Shown: positions 42,959 through 52,353, counted from the stretch's first letter. The stretch: 64,000 nucleotides of DNA from Candidatus Pelearchaeum maunauluense (GCA_030059675.1 JANVYQ010000001.1:152753-216752); one strand, 5' to 3'. Program-made: numbers and translations. Notes: generated by a model not told the origin, from the sequence alone.

Positions 42959-43704
42959 GCGAGAGGCCTCTAGCAGGAATGCGCATAGTAATAACCCGTC
43001 CAAAAGAAGGCGGCGACAAGCTGGTCGCGAAGATAAAGGAACTGGGAGGAACACCAATAGAGCTGCCAGCAATAGAGATAGCGCCTCCACAGAGCTACGA
43101 GAATCTAGACAAGGCTCTCAAACGTCTGAATGACTATGATTGGCTGGTCTTCACAAGCGCTAATGGTGTGCGGTTCTTCTTTGAGCGCGCTAACGTAGTA
43201 GGCGTGGTATCTGGGGTTAGGGCGCGTATAGCCGCTGTCGGCCCCTCAACGGCTGAGGCTCTAGATAGCCATGGCCTCAAGGCCAGCTTCATCCCCTCAC
43301 TCTACCTAACCCGACGCCTTGCCGAGGAGCTTCCAGAGGTTGCTGGTAAGCGCGTGCTTCTAGTTAGGTCTGAAAACGCCGACAACGAGATGATGGAGAT
43401 ACTATCTAGGCGTGGCGCTCTAGTGGATGAGGTGCGCGCATACCGCGTGCTAGTGAGGAGTGAAAGCGCCGAGAAGCTGGGAGACTTTGATGCGGTCATC
43501 TTCACAAGCCCATCAACCGCGAGAGGATTCAAAGAAATCCTTGAGAGTAGCAAGGCGTGTAAGAAGAGTGGATTCAAGGTTTTCTGTATAGGGCCTGTTA
43601 CTGCGCGCGCCGCTGAGGAGCTTGGCTTCAGCGTTAGCGGTGTTGCGGTGGAGCATACTGTTGATGGTTTGGTAAAGATGTTGGTGGAGGTGGCTGGTGG
43701 TTGA
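42955..43704 (+). CDS. hemD: Uroporphyrinogen-III synthase
   Basis: It cyclises hydroxymethylbilane with inversion of ring D. The 249-residue protein belongs to a family with low sequence conservation, but shows the two-domain pattern: [21 protein letters not shown] at the start, [28 protein letters not shown] [12 protein letters not shown], then [14 protein letters not shown] and [15 protein letters not shown]. Position between hemC and hemB (four-base overlaps on both sides) makes the call firm. Confidence 0.9.
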   Translation: MSERPLAGMRIVITRPKEGGDKLVAKIKELGGTPIELPAIEIAPPQSYENLDKALKRLNDYDWLVFTSANGVRFFFERANVVGVVSGVRARIAAVGPSTAEALDSHGLKASFIPSLYLTRRLAEELPEVAGKRVLLVRSENADNEMMEILSRRGALVDEVRAYRVLVRSESAEKLGDFDAVIFTSPSTARGFKEILESSKACKKSGFKVFCIGPVTARAAEELGFSVSGVAVEHTVDGLVKMLVEVAGG

Positions 43705-44699
43705 TTCTCCGAGAGAGGGAGAGGATAGTAGTTAGGTTGCGTAGGCTTAGAAGAAGCGGCCAGCTTAGGAAGCTGGTGCGCGAGACGCGGGTATCTACGT
43801 CAGACTTGGTGCAGCCCATCTTCGTTAGAGAGGGCGAGAAGATTAGGGAGGAGATAGAACAGATGCCAGGCGTCTACCGAATGAGCATTGACATACTCGT
43901 TGATGAAGCTAAGGAGCTGGTGGAGCTGGGCGTGCCCGCCATTCTTCTCTTCGGGATACCCTCCGCCAAGGATGAGCGCGGCTCTGGGGCATATAGCAGT
44001 GATGGCATCGTCCAGCGCGCTGTGCGCGCTGTGAAGAGCGAGGTGAGCGGGCTTGTGGTGATGACTGACGTGTGTCTCTGTCAATATACAAGTCATGGAC
44101 ACTGCGGCATCGTAGCTAATGGTGTGGTTCTCAACGACATTACGCTGGAGCTTCTTGCTAAGACGGCCGTCTCCCACGCTGAGGCTGGTGCTGATGTTGT
44201 TGCGCCCAGCGCCATGATGGACCACCAAGTAGCCGCGATACGTGAAGCCTTAGATAATGAGGGCTTTAGCGACGTGGCCATCATGGGGTATAGCGCCAAG
44301 TTCGCCTCATCATTCTACGGCCCCTTCAGAGAAGCTGCATACTCGGCGCCAGCCTTCGGCGACAGACGGAGCTACCAGATGGATATAGGAAACGCGCGGG
44401 AAGCGCTTAGGGAGATTGAACAAGACATAAGGGAAGGCGCTGATATAGTGATGGTTAAGCCTGCCCTGGCTTATCTTGACATTATAGCGCGCGCCAGGTC
44501 TAGGTTTAGCGCACCCATAGCTGCGTATAGCGTCAGCGGCGAGTATTCTCTCATTAAGGCCGCGGCCTCCAAGGGCTGGATAGACGAACGCGCACTAGCT
44601 CTTGAGGTGCTTACAGCGATAAAGAGGGCTGGAGCAGACATTATAATCACATACTTTACACGCGATTTTGCACGTTGGCAGCGGGGTGATGATATATAA
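43701..44699 (+). CDS. hemB: Delta-aminolevulinic acid dehydratase (porphobilinogen synthase)
   Basis: It joins two aminolevulinates into porphobilinogen. In this 332-residue protein the zinc site is the cysteine set in [16 protein letters not shown] (residues about 117-131), so it is a zinc-dependent form. The two active-site lysines are in [18 protein letters not shown] and [15 protein letters not shown]. It starts at TTG 43701, sharing TTGA with the hemD stop. Confidence 0.95.
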   Translation: MILRERERIVVRLRRLRRSGQLRKLVRETRVSTSDLVQPIFVREGEKIREEIEQMPGVYRMSIDILVDEAKELVELGVPAILLFGIPSAKDERGSGAYSSDGIVQRAVRAVKSEVSGLVVMTDVCLCQYTSHGHCGIVANGVVLNDITLELLAKTAVSHAEAGADVVAPSAMMDHQVAAIREALDNEGFSDVAIMGYSAKFASSFYGPFREAAYSAPAFGDRRSYQMDIGNAREALREIEQDIREGADIVMVKPALAYLDIIARARSRFSAPIAAYSVSGEYSLIKAAASKGWIDERALALEVLTAIKRAGADIIITYFTRDFARWQRGDDI

Positions 44700-44737
44700 A
44701 GCAATTATGCTTTCCACAACATAAAGACGAAGCCTCT

Positions 44738-46006
44738 ATGTTTCCCTTAATAAATAGGCTTAACATATATGGAAATGATAAAGCGATGTCAGAATGGCCC
44801 TCCAGCATCCACCTAACTATGTTCGGCGCAAACTACAGGCTTTCTAGTATTGAGGAGCTGGAGAGGCTCACTTCATACATAACCCCAGAGCTCTTAAGCA
44901 GGCTATCCTCCAAGAATGCCCACACCTCCTACGCTCTCCTCTCAACATGTAATAGGGTTGAGGTATATGCCCTCTCCCTGGGAGGTGGCGACTGCGCAAG
45001 ATTGTATGAAGTCTCTGAAATTGTAGGGATGAATCTGGATAGTGTGTTGGTGTATCAGGGTAGGGAGGCTGTACGCCATCTTATACGCGTCGCTTCAGGG
45101 CTGGAGTCGCTAGCTGTAGGCGAGCCCCAGATACTCTTCCAAGTAAGGAACGCGTCCATCATAGCAGGGGATAGCTTGAGCAGGCGCGCTATTGAACGAC
45201 TCTTCAGACACGCGTATAACGCGGGCAGGCGAATAAGAAAAAAACTAGGAATGACTGGTGATTCTTCAATAGGCGCGCTCGCCGCGAAGCTCATACGCTC
45301 AGTATCAAAACCCAGCCCGCGAATCTTAGTGATAGGCTCTGGCGAGATGGCCCGCGCATTCATAAGCTCCCTCAACCAAGAAGAGCGTAGCAACATTATA
45401 GTAGCTACACGAAGACCAGAAAAAGCAGGATGGCTCAGAGAGCGCGGAATAACAGTCATCCCACTGGAGGAGTTTAAGAACATACTACCCAGTGTTGATG
45501 CTGCAATAACAGCGACATCATCAAAGAACTATATCATAACTAAGCAACTTCTAGAGGGGCTAAAGCTCCCCAAGAACCTAACGCTTGTTGATATTTCTGT
45601 CCCGCGCAATATTGAGCCTGATGTGGCGTCGTTGCCCAACGTTAGGCTCTATAACATAAACGACCTGAGGGAGTATTCCCAGCCTGAGGCGGTGGATTGC
45701 TTCGGCCTCGCGGATGGCCTGGTTGATGCGGAGGTTGAGCGCTACGTCTGCTGGCTCTCCACCTTAGAAGTATTTGAGACCATCAGGTGTGTTAGGATGC
45801 GGGCTGAGGAGATACGCGCTGAAGAGCTGGCGGAATGTCTTAAGAGGCTCAACGGCCAGAGAGAGCACGACGAGCAGGTATTAGCAACCATGACGCGGAG
45901 GATAATCAACAGGCTTCTCCACGAGCCTACCATACGCTTGAAGGAGAGGGCACGGAACGGCGACGTTGAAATCTACAAGCGGGTATTGACGGAGTTGTTC
46001 GGATAA
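44738..46006 (+). CDS. hemA: Glutamyl-tRNA reductase
   Basis: First enzyme of the C5 tetrapyrrole route: it reduces glutamyl-tRNA to glutamate semialdehyde with NADPH. ALLSTCNRVEVYAL carries the catalytic cysteine; VGEPQILFQVRNA and RRIRKKLGM follow; the NADPH domain has ILVIGSGEMARAFISSL; and a C-terminal dimerisation helix ends the chain. 422 residues if started at ATG 44738. A TTAATAAAT box at 44748-44756 lies inside this extension, 30-38 bases before ATG 44786 (SEWPSSIHLTMFG), which is therefore a strong alternative start. Confidence 0.94.
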   Translation: MFPLINRLNIYGNDKAMSEWPSSIHLTMFGANYRLSSIEELERLTSYITPELLSRLSSKNAHTSYALLSTCNRVEVYALSLGGGDCARLYEVSEIVGMNLDSVLVYQGREAVRHLIRVASGLESLAVGEPQILFQVRNASIIAGDSLSRRAIERLFRHAYNAGRRIRKKLGMTGDSSIGALAAKLIRSVSKPSPRILVIGSGEMARAFISSLNQEERSNIIVATRRPEKAGWLRERGITVIPLEEFKNILPSVDAAITATSSKNYIITKQLLEGLKLPKNLTLVDISVPRNIEPDVASLPNVRLYNINDLREYSQPEAVDCFGLADGLVDAEVERYVCWLSTLEVFETIRCVRMRAEEIRAEELAECLKRLNGQREHDEQVLATMTRRIINRLLHEPTIRLKERARNGDVEIYKRVLTELFG

Positions 46007-46031
46007 AATGTTAATGAGAGAGTGATGCTAT

Positions 46032-46718
46032 ATGCCTGGTAAGATACCTGAAAACCCAGTGGTTCAATTTCTCGTACTGGGTCTTAACCCAGCGTGGCGT
46101 ATGCTTAGTGAGCATGAACGCTCTAAGGGCCGTGAGGAGCTACTCAACACCATGCGTAGCTGGGATGATGGGATAACGACGTATCCATACAGCTTGGTGG
46201 GCATTAAGGCGGGTGCGGATATTCTTCTGTGGCGTGTGGCTGGGAGCATAGACCAGCTCCAGGAAAGCTACGCCGCCATGACGCGAACTGGGCTGGGCAG
46301 ATACCTAGAAGCCAGGTACATCATGACAGGGTTTGTGAGACAATCCACCTACGTTAAGAAGCCCACAGCCCAAGAACAAGCGATACTGGAGCCAAACCGC
46401 AAACGCTACCTCATAGTATACCCCTTTACAAAAACCGCCGATTGGTACCTGCTGAAGCGCGACACCAGGCAGGGGATGATGAACGAGCACATAAGGGTTG
46501 GCCGCGAGTTCCCAACAATAAGCCAAGTCCTAGTCTATTCATTCGGCCTAGATGACCAAGAGTTCATCGTGGCTTACGAGACGGATGACCTCAAGACGTT
46601 CCAAGACTGCGTTATCGCTCTCAGGGAGACCGAGGCGAGGCGCTACACACTCCGCGACACGCCGATATTCACCGCCATACATAGGCCGCTTGAAGAGGTC
46701 TTGGAGCTGTTGGGCTAG
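46032..46718 (+). CDS. hemQ: Chlorite-dismutase-family haem enzyme (HemQ-like)
   Basis: This 228-residue protein has the Cld/HemQ fold: VQFLVLGLNPAWRML near the start, YIVYPFTKTADWYLL, and the family segment MMNEHIRVGREFPTISQVLVYSFGLDDQEFIVAYETDD. HemQ decarboxylates coproheme to haem b in Gram-positive bacteria; related archaeal proteins are also known outside haem synthesis. The MNEH and GREF features match the HemQ side. It lies inside the haem operon between hemA and hemL, which supports a tetrapyrrole role; chlorite dismutation is unlikely. One base separates its stop from hemL. Confidence 0.8.
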   Translation: MPGKIPENPVVQFLVLGLNPAWRMLSEHERSKGREELLNTMRSWDDGITTYPYSLVGIKAGADILLWRVAGSIDQLQESYAAMTRTGLGRYLEARYIMTGFVRQSTYVKKPTAQEQAILEPNRKRYLIVYPFTKTADWYLLKRDTRQGMMNEHIRVGREFPTISQVLVYSFGLDDQEFIVAYETDDLKTFQDCVIALRETEARRYTLRDTPIFTAIHRPLEEVLELLG

Positions 46719-46719
46719 C

Positions 46720-48048
46720 ATGAGTAGCATAGGTTCGCTGGGAAATAGGATGTTCAGGAGGTCTTCCGAGCTTTATGCCAGGGCTCGGCGGGTGCTGGTT
46801 GGCGGTGTTAATAGTCCTGTCCGCTCCTTCAAGTCTGTCGGCGGCGAGCCTCTCTTTATCCAGCGTGGCAAGGGATGCTACATCTACGACGCAGACGGTA
46901 ATGGGTATGTTGATTACGTATGCTCGTGGGGCGCCCTCATCCTAGGCCACGCCGACGCTGACGTGGTGAGGGCAATCCAAGAACAGGCCACACAGGGAAC
47001 ATCATACGGCGCCTCAACAGAGCTTGAAGTTGAGCTGGCGGAGAAGATAGCCAGCGCAATACCCTCAATAGAGCTTCTGAGATTCGTCAATTCGGGAACA
47101 GAAGCCACCATGTCAGCTATCCGGCTGGCGCGCGGCTATACTGGGAAGAAGAAGCTGGTGAAGTTTGAAGGCTGCTATCACGGCCATGCCGATTATCTCC
47201 TCACGAGAGCAGGCTCTGGGCTGGCCACATACTCCATTCCCAGCTCAGCCGGAGTTCCTGAGAGCCTTGCACAGGAGACGATTACACTCCCCTTCAACGA
47301 TGTAGCCGCTGTTGAGTACGTTTTCAAGAGAGAAGGCGCGGAGATAGCTGCGGTGATCGTTGAGCCTATAGCTGGTAATATGGGCGTGGTTCCAGCTAGC
47401 AGGGAATTTCTAGCAACACTCCGCGAGCTGACAGAACGCTATAACGCGCTTCTCATCTTTGACGAGGTGATAACAGGTTTCCGCCTAACATACGGAGGCG
47501 CGCAGAACATCTATGGCATAACCCCAGACCTGACTTGCCTCGGCAAAGTCATAGGAGGCGGCCTTCCAATAGGCGCTTACGGCGGACGTGAGGAGGTGAT
47601 GAAGAAACTCGCGCCGCTTGGGCCTGTGTATCAAGCTGGAACACTCTCTGGAAACCCCCTCTCGATGGCGGCTGGTCTAGCAACACTCAAAAAGCTCTCA
47701 CAGACGACCTACGAGTCGTTGAGCAGTAAAATTGAGAGTATAACGACAGCCCTTCAGAAGACAGCGGAGGAGATGGGCATACATGCGAAGATAACGAAAG
47801 CAGGCTCCATGTTCAGCATCTTCTTCACAGACAAGGATGATATTACAAGCTATGATGATGTGCTCGCATGTGATAGGGAGAGGTTTTCACGCTTCTTCTG
47901 GAACATGCTGGGTAGAGGCGTTTATCTTCCTCCTTCACAGTTTGAAGCGATGTTCATCTCAACCGCGCATGATGAGGAAGCTCTTGACAAGACCTTGGAG
48001 GCGGCCAGCGCTTCCTTGGCTGAGCTTTCGCGTGAAAAAGATGAATGA
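46720..48048 (+). CDS. hemL: Glutamate-1-semialdehyde 2,1-aminomutase
   Basis: It turns glutamate semialdehyde into 5-aminolevulinate. 442 residues. ARRVLVGGVNSPVRSFKSVGGEP opens the chain, FVNSGTEATMSAIRLARGYTG binds PLP, GCYHGHADYLL is typical, and LTCLGKVIGGGLPIGAYGG contains the Schiff-base lysine. The frame is open far upstream inside hemQ, but ATG 46720 begins one base after the hemQ stop and gives the family length. It overlaps hemE by eight bases. Confidence 0.95.
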   Translation: MSSIGSLGNRMFRRSSELYARARRVLVGGVNSPVRSFKSVGGEPLFIQRGKGCYIYDADGNGYVDYVCSWGALILGHADADVVRAIQEQATQGTSYGASTELEVELAEKIASAIPSIELLRFVNSGTEATMSAIRLARGYTGKKKLVKFEGCYHGHADYLLTRAGSGLATYSIPSSAGVPESLAQETITLPFNDVAAVEYVFKREGAEIAAVIVEPIAGNMGVVPASREFLATLRELTERYNALLIFDEVITGFRLTYGGAQNIYGITPDLTCLGKVIGGGLPIGAYGGREEVMKKLAPLGPVYQAGTLSGNPLSMAAGLATLKKLSQTTYESLSSKIESITTALQKTAEEMGIHAKITKAGSMFSIFFTDKDDITSYDDVLACDRERFSRFFWNMLGRGVYLPPSQFEAMFISTAHDEEALDKTLEAASASLAELSREKDE

Positions 48049-49075
48049 CAGACTTCTGAGAGCATGTCGTAGAGAGAAGACGGACACTAGGCCAGTGTGG
48101 TTTATGCGTCAGGCTGGGAGATACCTGCCAGAATACAGGAAAATCCGCGAGGAGTATGACCTACTAACAATATGCAGAACCCCAGGACTCGCAGCGGAGG
48201 TGGCGGCAATCCCAGTAGAGAAATTCGGCCTAGATGCTGCCATAGTATTCGCAGACCTCCTAACACCATTAGAGGGAATGAACATTACGATAAAGCTGAT
48301 TGAGAACAGCGGCCCATTCGTTGATGAGCCTATTAGGAGCGCTCAAGACGTTAAGCGTCTTAAGGGGTTTGAGCCTGATGCGGTCGCGTATGTCTATGAT
48401 AATATTAGGATGCTAAGCGGTTTGCTGGGTGATGTCCCCATTATAGGTTTTTGCGGCGCTCCCTTCACGCTGGCCAGCTACCTTATTGAGGGGAGGGTAT
48501 CCCGCGACCTAGTAGAGACGCGGCGCTTCATGCTCACAGCGGGAAAGGCGTGGAGAGAACTCATGGACAAGCTTACCAATATGGCCTTAGAATACCTGAA
48601 GATGCAGATAAAGGCTGGAGCTAGAGTTGTACAGATTTTTGATAGCTGGGTAGGCTGCCTAAACCCCAGCCAATACACTACATACATCCTCCCACACATG
48701 CGGAAGCTCTTAAATCAACTATCAACACACGACATCCCCATAATACACTTCACCACTGGAAACCCAGCCCTGCTAAGCGCGATAAGCAGCGCGGGAGGCC
48801 ATGTAATAGGCGTGGACTGGCGCATAGACATAGGAGAAGCATGGAGAATAGTCGGCTACGATAAGGCCATCCAAGGTAATCTAGACCCAGCCATACTCCT
48901 AGCAAGCCCAGCAACAATCAAACAAGCAGCCGAGGAGATACTCAGGAAAACCGCGGGAAGACCTGGCCATATCTTCAACCTAGGGCACGGGATACATCCA
49001 ACAACACCACCAGAGAACGTAAAGCTACTGGTTGAATTTGTGAGGGAGTTTGACGCTAATTACGCTGATGGCTAG
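48041..49075 (+). CDS. hemE: Uroporphyrinogen decarboxylase
   Basis: It removes four carboxyl groups from uroporphyrinogen III to give coproporphyrinogen III. The 344-residue protein shows the N-terminal signature RPVWFMRQAGRYLPEYR, then IVFADLLTPLEGMN, GFCGAPFTLASYLIEG, VQIFDSWVGCLNP and the end HIFNLGHGIHPTTPPENV. ATG 48041 gives the usual N-terminus; the longer open frame runs inside hemL. It is the last gene of the operon. Its presence implies that haem is made through coproporphyrin(ogen) instead of, or besides, the sirohaem route common in archaea. Confidence 0.95.
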   Translation: MNDRLLRACRREKTDTRPVWFMRQAGRYLPEYRKIREEYDLLTICRTPGLAAEVAAIPVEKFGLDAAIVFADLLTPLEGMNITIKLIENSGPFVDEPIRSAQDVKRLKGFEPDAVAYVYDNIRMLSGLLGDVPIIGFCGAPFTLASYLIEGRVSRDLVETRRFMLTAGKAWRELMDKLTNMALEYLKMQIKAGARVVQIFDSWVGCLNPSQYTTYILPHMRKLLNQLSTHDIPIIHFTTGNPALLSAISSAGGHVIGVDWRIDIGEAWRIVGYDKAIQGNLDPAILLASPATIKQAAEEILRKTAGRPGHIFNLGHGIHPTTPPENVKLLVEFVREFDANYADG

Positions 49076-49101
49076 AGCTTGGAATATTTGTTATGGTTGT
49101 G

Positions 49102-50202
49102 CTAAAGCTCTAGGGCTGCAAGCCGCATTATAGGGTCCAGGAAGAAGTATCTACCGTTGCTTTTTCCAACTATGCTTAGATTTTGAAGTCGCGTTAATAG
49201 TCTTGTGAGAGCCGCGTTGCTCATATACTTACCGCTCCATGATTCTATTCGTCTCTTAATCTTAGACCACTCATCAACTCCTTCCGCGACGGCCTTCAGA
49301 ACCAGCCTATAGTTATGTGAGGCGTAGATTAGTTTCCTTAATTCCTGTGTTGCTACTGACTTGGCTTCGGTTATTACTTGTTGAAGGATTTCCTTCGGCT
49401 CTTTGTCTGGGTTGCGTGTTGCCGTATAGCCATAGAGCGCAAGCCATCCCACAACGCCATCCAGCTTCTCCACAGCATCTATGATGCTATTATCCTCGGG
49501 TTCTATACCTAACTCCCTAAAACCAGCCCTAAGATAACCTATAGCCTCCTCGCGGTTAAATCTCTCTAATATAACCTCCTCCCTATACCTACCATAAAAC
49601 TCTGATTCCTTTCCTCCAGCCTCCAAAAACTCCATGAGAAGCCCAATCTCAGAACCAGTTAGGACTGTGGTCAGCTGTCTTAGATTATCATATACGTGTG
49701 CAAGTAATGCTCTGAAGTTCAGCCTTCCTTTACCGCCTGTCATATAACGGAGAAGTTGTGCCTCGTCTAGTGCTATTATTATGCGTGTTTGTTGTTCTAT
49801 TGCCCAGTTGTTGAGCGCTGTGAAGAGCTGGTTTAGCAGCGGCGGCTTCATGCCCCAGTCAAGCTCCACACCACTACCTAGTATCTTCACACCCCTCACC
49901 CGTCTAAGATAGTCAGCAATCCTATACCTAGTTGAAAGTCTGCTCAACGCGCCCGAGAGCTGAATGTAAAGCGCGGCCCTCGTGAAACCATCTTCCCCAA
50001 CAGCCCTCAAGTCCAAGTATATGTATGGTAGGCCTGACTCTCTCAACGCAACTTTGAGCAGAGATGTCTTTCCCACACGCCTAATTCCTAGGAGTAGGAT
50101 TAGCGGCTCTCCACGCTTGAACGCAGTAAGCAGACGCCGTAATTCCTTTTGCCTTCCATAAAGTTCGTGGCTACACTCTTTTGGTCTTGGGTCAAAGAGC
50201 AT
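49102..50202 (-). CDS. Archaeal AAA-type ATPase (PF01637-like)
   Basis: This protein of 366 residues from ATG 50202 belongs to the archaeal STAND-like ATPase family. It has the opening ELYGRQKELRRLL, Walker A LLGIRRVGKTSLLKVAL, Walker B ARIIIALDEAQLL-like RIIIALDEAQLLR, and TVLTGSEIGLLMEFL (sensor 1). The C-terminal third is winged-helix-like (EWSKIKRRIESW, AALTRLLTRLQNLSIVGKSNGRYFFLDP). The frame is open to GTG 50229, but that start would lie inside a palindrome; the ATG immediately after the tandem palindromes is preferred. Related genes are mobile and expanded in archaea; targets are unknown. Confidence 0.75.
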   Translation of the reverse strand: MLFDPRPKECSHELYGRQKELRRLLTAFKRGEPLILLLGIRRVGKTSLLKVALRESGLPYIYLDLRAVGEDGFTRAALYIQLSGALSRLSTRYRIADYLRRVRGVKILGSGVELDWGMKPPLLNQLFTALNNWAIEQQTRIIIALDEAQLLRYMTGGKGRLNFRALLAHVYDNLRQLTTVLTGSEIGLLMEFLEAGGKESEFYGRYREEVILERFNREEAIGYLRAGFRELGIEPEDNSIIDAVEKLDGVVGWLALYGYTATRNPDKEPKEILQQVITEAKSVATQELRKLIYASHNYRLVLKAVAEGVDEWSKIKRRIESWSGKYMSNAALTRLLTRLQNLSIVGKSNGRYFFLDPIMRLAALEL

Positions 50203-50240
50203 GTATCGCCCCCGATACCTAAGTATCACCCCTGATACTT
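50203..50240. promoter_or_regulatory. Tandem palindromic operators before the ATPase gene
   Basis: Two perfect inverted repeats stand side by side: GTATCG CCCC CGATAC at 50203-50218 and AAGTATCA CCCC TGATACTT at 50221-50240. Both have the form GTATC-N-CCCC-N-GATAC, and their centres are exactly 20 bases apart, about two helical turns, so two dimers could bind the same DNA face. They directly precede ATG 50202 and overlap the expected transcription start. Autoregulation by a dimeric repressor is likely. Confidence 0.65.
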
Positions 50241-50327
50241 AACATTTACAGCCCAGAGAAAGCCTAATCTCTCAAAAATTTTGGGGCATTAAGCATCGTC
50301 TGAGCCTCTGGTCGGGGTATTTGATTG

Positions 50328-51380
50328 TTAGGCTGGTCTTAGAGGTGGGTTGTTTAGGCCTGTCTTCTCGTCTATTTTGAGCATTATGTTCATGCATTGG
50401 ACCGCTTGGCCTGCTGCGCCTTTCATGAGGTTGTCTATCGCCGCCATTAGGGCTACTCGGCCTATTCTCTTCTCTACTGCGAAGCCTACGTCTGCGAAGT
50501 TGCTGCCCACGACGTATTTGGGGTCTGGATATCTGAATGGCGCGCCTCTGACTATTCTTATGAATGGCTCGCGGCCGTAGCGCTGGGCGTATAGGCGCCA
50601 GACCTGCTGCTCATCAACGTCCTGTGTGAGCCATACGTGGGCTGTGGCTAGAGCGCCGCGAACACTCCCTACCGCGTGTGGAACAAGCGCCACTTGGATT
50701 TTCTCATTAGCTAGGCGTTTTAGCTCCTGCTCAACTTCTGCCACGTGCCTATGGCCGTCTGCCTCGTAGGGACGTATGACGTTAGCCCTCTCTGGATGAT
50801 GTGTCCCTAGGCTCGGCTTGATGCCCGCCTCACTGCTTCCAACTTTCACATCAACAACTATACGTGAGAGCTCTATTATCTTGGCCTCCACCGCTGGTAT
50901 TAGGGCGAGGAGCGCAGCAGTGGAGTTGCAGCCTGGACACGCAACCAATTCCGCATCCTTTATCTCCTCGCGATGAAGCTCAGGCATACCATAAACAGCT
51001 TTATCCAACAATTCTGGACGGGGATGCTCAAAATCATACCACACACGATAATCTTGTTGATTCCTCAGCCTGAAGTCGGGGCTTAAGTCTATAACACGCA
51101 TACCCTGCTCCAGGAGCTTTGGAGCAAGCTCACTAGCTACCCCCTGTGGGGTGTTGATGAAGAGTATGTCGCATTTCTTGAGCATCTCATCCAGCGATAC
51201 GTTGGAGAACTTGAGCGTGCCGTAGAAGCCGCGTAGATTAGGATGTATTGCGGTTATTGGTTTCCCCGCATACTCGCGGGAGGACGCGTAAGTTACCTCT
51301 GCGTCAGGATGTGTTGCGAGTATCCTGAGCAGCTCTCCCCCCGTGTATCCTGAAGCCCCGACAACGCCGACACGCACCAT
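50328..51380 (-). CDS. lysY: LysW-aminoadipyl-phosphate/glutamyl-phosphate reductase
   Basis: It reduces the acyl phosphate made by LysZ to the LysW-bound semialdehyde with NADPH. The 350-residue protein opens VRVGVVGASGYTGGELLRIL (cofactor loop), has the catalytic cysteine in ELVACPGCNSTAALLAL, and ends in VGSNFADVGFAVEKR and MKGAAGQAVQCMNIM. It is related to ArgC; in a LysW organism it is LysY. It lies 8.5 kb from lysZ, beyond the haem operon. The frame is open four codons further up, but the TATA box at 51401-51410 fits a leaderless start at ATG 51380. Confidence 0.92.
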   Translation of the reverse strand: MVRVGVVGASGYTGGELLRILATHPDAEVTYASSREYAGKPITAIHPNLRGFYGTLKFSNVSLDEMLKKCDILFINTPQGVASELAPKLLEQGMRVIDLSPDFRLRNQQDYRVWYDFEHPRPELLDKAVYGMPELHREEIKDAELVACPGCNSTAALLALIPAVEAKIIELSRIVVDVKVGSSEAGIKPSLGTHHPERANVIRPYEADGHRHVAEVEQELKRLANEKIQVALVPHAVGSVRGALATAHVWLTQDVDEQQVWRLYAQRYGREPFIRIVRGAPFRYPDPKYVVGSNFADVGFAVEKRIGRVALMAAIDNLMKGAAGQAVQCMNIMLKIDEKTGLNNPPLRPA

Positions 51381-51400
51381 GCAAAACATCAAAGACGACG

Positions 51401-51410
51401 CTTATATAAA
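51401..51410 (-). promoter_or_regulatory. TATA box of lysY
   Basis: TTTATATAAG on the minus strand lies 21-30 bases before ATG 51378-51380, the usual archaeal distance. It selects that ATG over the one at 51392. Confidence 0.6.
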
Positions 51411-51473
51411 GTCAAACAAATAATAGCATCTCCCTAACAATAGTAGCATGGGTAGAGAAGTGATATCAGGCAT

Positions 51474-51662
51474 GTGGAAAAATACTACGCAATAATGCTG
51501 ACTGGCCTCCTCATACTCGTCCTAGGTGTTAGCGCGATTTTGCTGCTGGTAGAAGCTCCTCAGGGGCCGTTGACCGGCGTGTTTGTCTTGTTTAGCTTCG
51601 CTGCCATTGTTGTGAGTGGTGTAGCTATCTTTATGGCGTTGTCGTTTGGTGTTGCTGTTTAA
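51474..51662 (+). CDS. Small two-helix membrane protein
   Basis: This 62-residue product is almost entirely two hydrophobic helices (YAIMLTGLLILVLGVSAILLL region and GVFVLFSFAAIVVSGVAIFMAL) linked by VEAPQGPLT. It starts at GTG 51474; the ATG two bases before is out of frame. No family is recognised. It stands alone between divergent lysY and the convergent gene at 51768. Confidence 0.5.
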   Translation: MEKYYAIMLTGLLILVLGVSAILLLVEAPQGPLTGVFVLFSFAAIVVSGVAIFMALSFGVAV

Positions 51663-51767
51663 ACGATATTGAGGGCTCGCGAAGAGTATGATGCAACAAA
51701 ACGCGAGTATGAGCAAGTATAGTAATGGTTTGTGAGGAGAGCCCGCCGCTGCTATGCGCGTGTTGTG

Positions 51768-52217
51768 CTAGTTTTGCGTATCTTCTCCGTCTTCCCGTTC
51801 TTGCATCGTCTCGCCAGACTCGCTAACCTTCTCCCTAACCTCCCTCAATACTCGTTTCATGAAGTCTCGTGTAAGGACACCTGCTTCAAGCAGGTTTACT
51901 ATGGAGTTGGGCGACGCCTCTCCCGTAACTCTTCCCAAACTCCCGCGTAGCTGTCTCCATTTGAGCTGGGTGTTTCCGCTCTTTGATTTGTATATCACGC
52001 CTAGCACGTCTATTGCTTTGACGAAGGTTATGTCGCGTATCTTGTTCAGCTCTATCTTGGAGGCCGCCTCAACATATATCGTTCCCTCGGATGAGTTTCG
52101 CTCAGGGAATATTGAAGAGTCGTGAAGATAGCCTTTTGGCATAAATGAGTAGCATGTGTTGAGTATTATGAAGCGTCTAAACTTGTCCAGTGGGGTTCTG
52201 GTGTCTATTTGAACCAT
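51768..52217 (-). CDS. Hypothetical soluble protein
   Basis: This 149-residue protein has an N-terminal mixed region (DTRTPLDKFRRFIILNTCYSFMPKG), a beta-rich middle (IYVEAASKIELNKIRDITFVKAIDVLGVIYKSKSGN) and an acidic helical tail rich in Glu. No membrane helix, metal site or known motif is visible. It may be a diverged nucleic-acid-binding or regulatory protein, but there is no positive evidence. It is transcribed alone, away from the PDCD5-like gene upstream. Confidence 0.45.
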   Translation of the reverse strand: MVQIDTRTPLDKFRRFIILNTCYSFMPKGYLHDSSIFPERNSSEGTIYVEAASKIELNKIRDITFVKAIDVLGVIYKSKSGNTQLKWRQLRGSLGRVTGEASPNSIVNLLEAGVLTRDFMKRVLREVREKVSESGETMQEREDGEDTQN

Positions 52218-52353
52218 CTCACTCTCTAAACCTCGTGGCGCTCTAGGTTATCCGTGGGCTGGTATCCAATATTCCTTACTCACTTTTCTACCTTAATAAA
52301 ATCTCCTAATACCACGGTCTCTTATCTAAAAATATCCGTCTATTTGACGACTC

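Noticed and set aside
46552..46719. Upstream extension of hemL inside hemQ
   Set aside because: The extra 56 codons are Ser/Arg-rich out-of-frame reading of hemQ; ATG 46720 gives the family start.
47837..48040. Upstream extension of hemE inside hemL
   Set aside because: Out-of-frame reading of hemL; ATG 48041 gives the conserved N-terminus.
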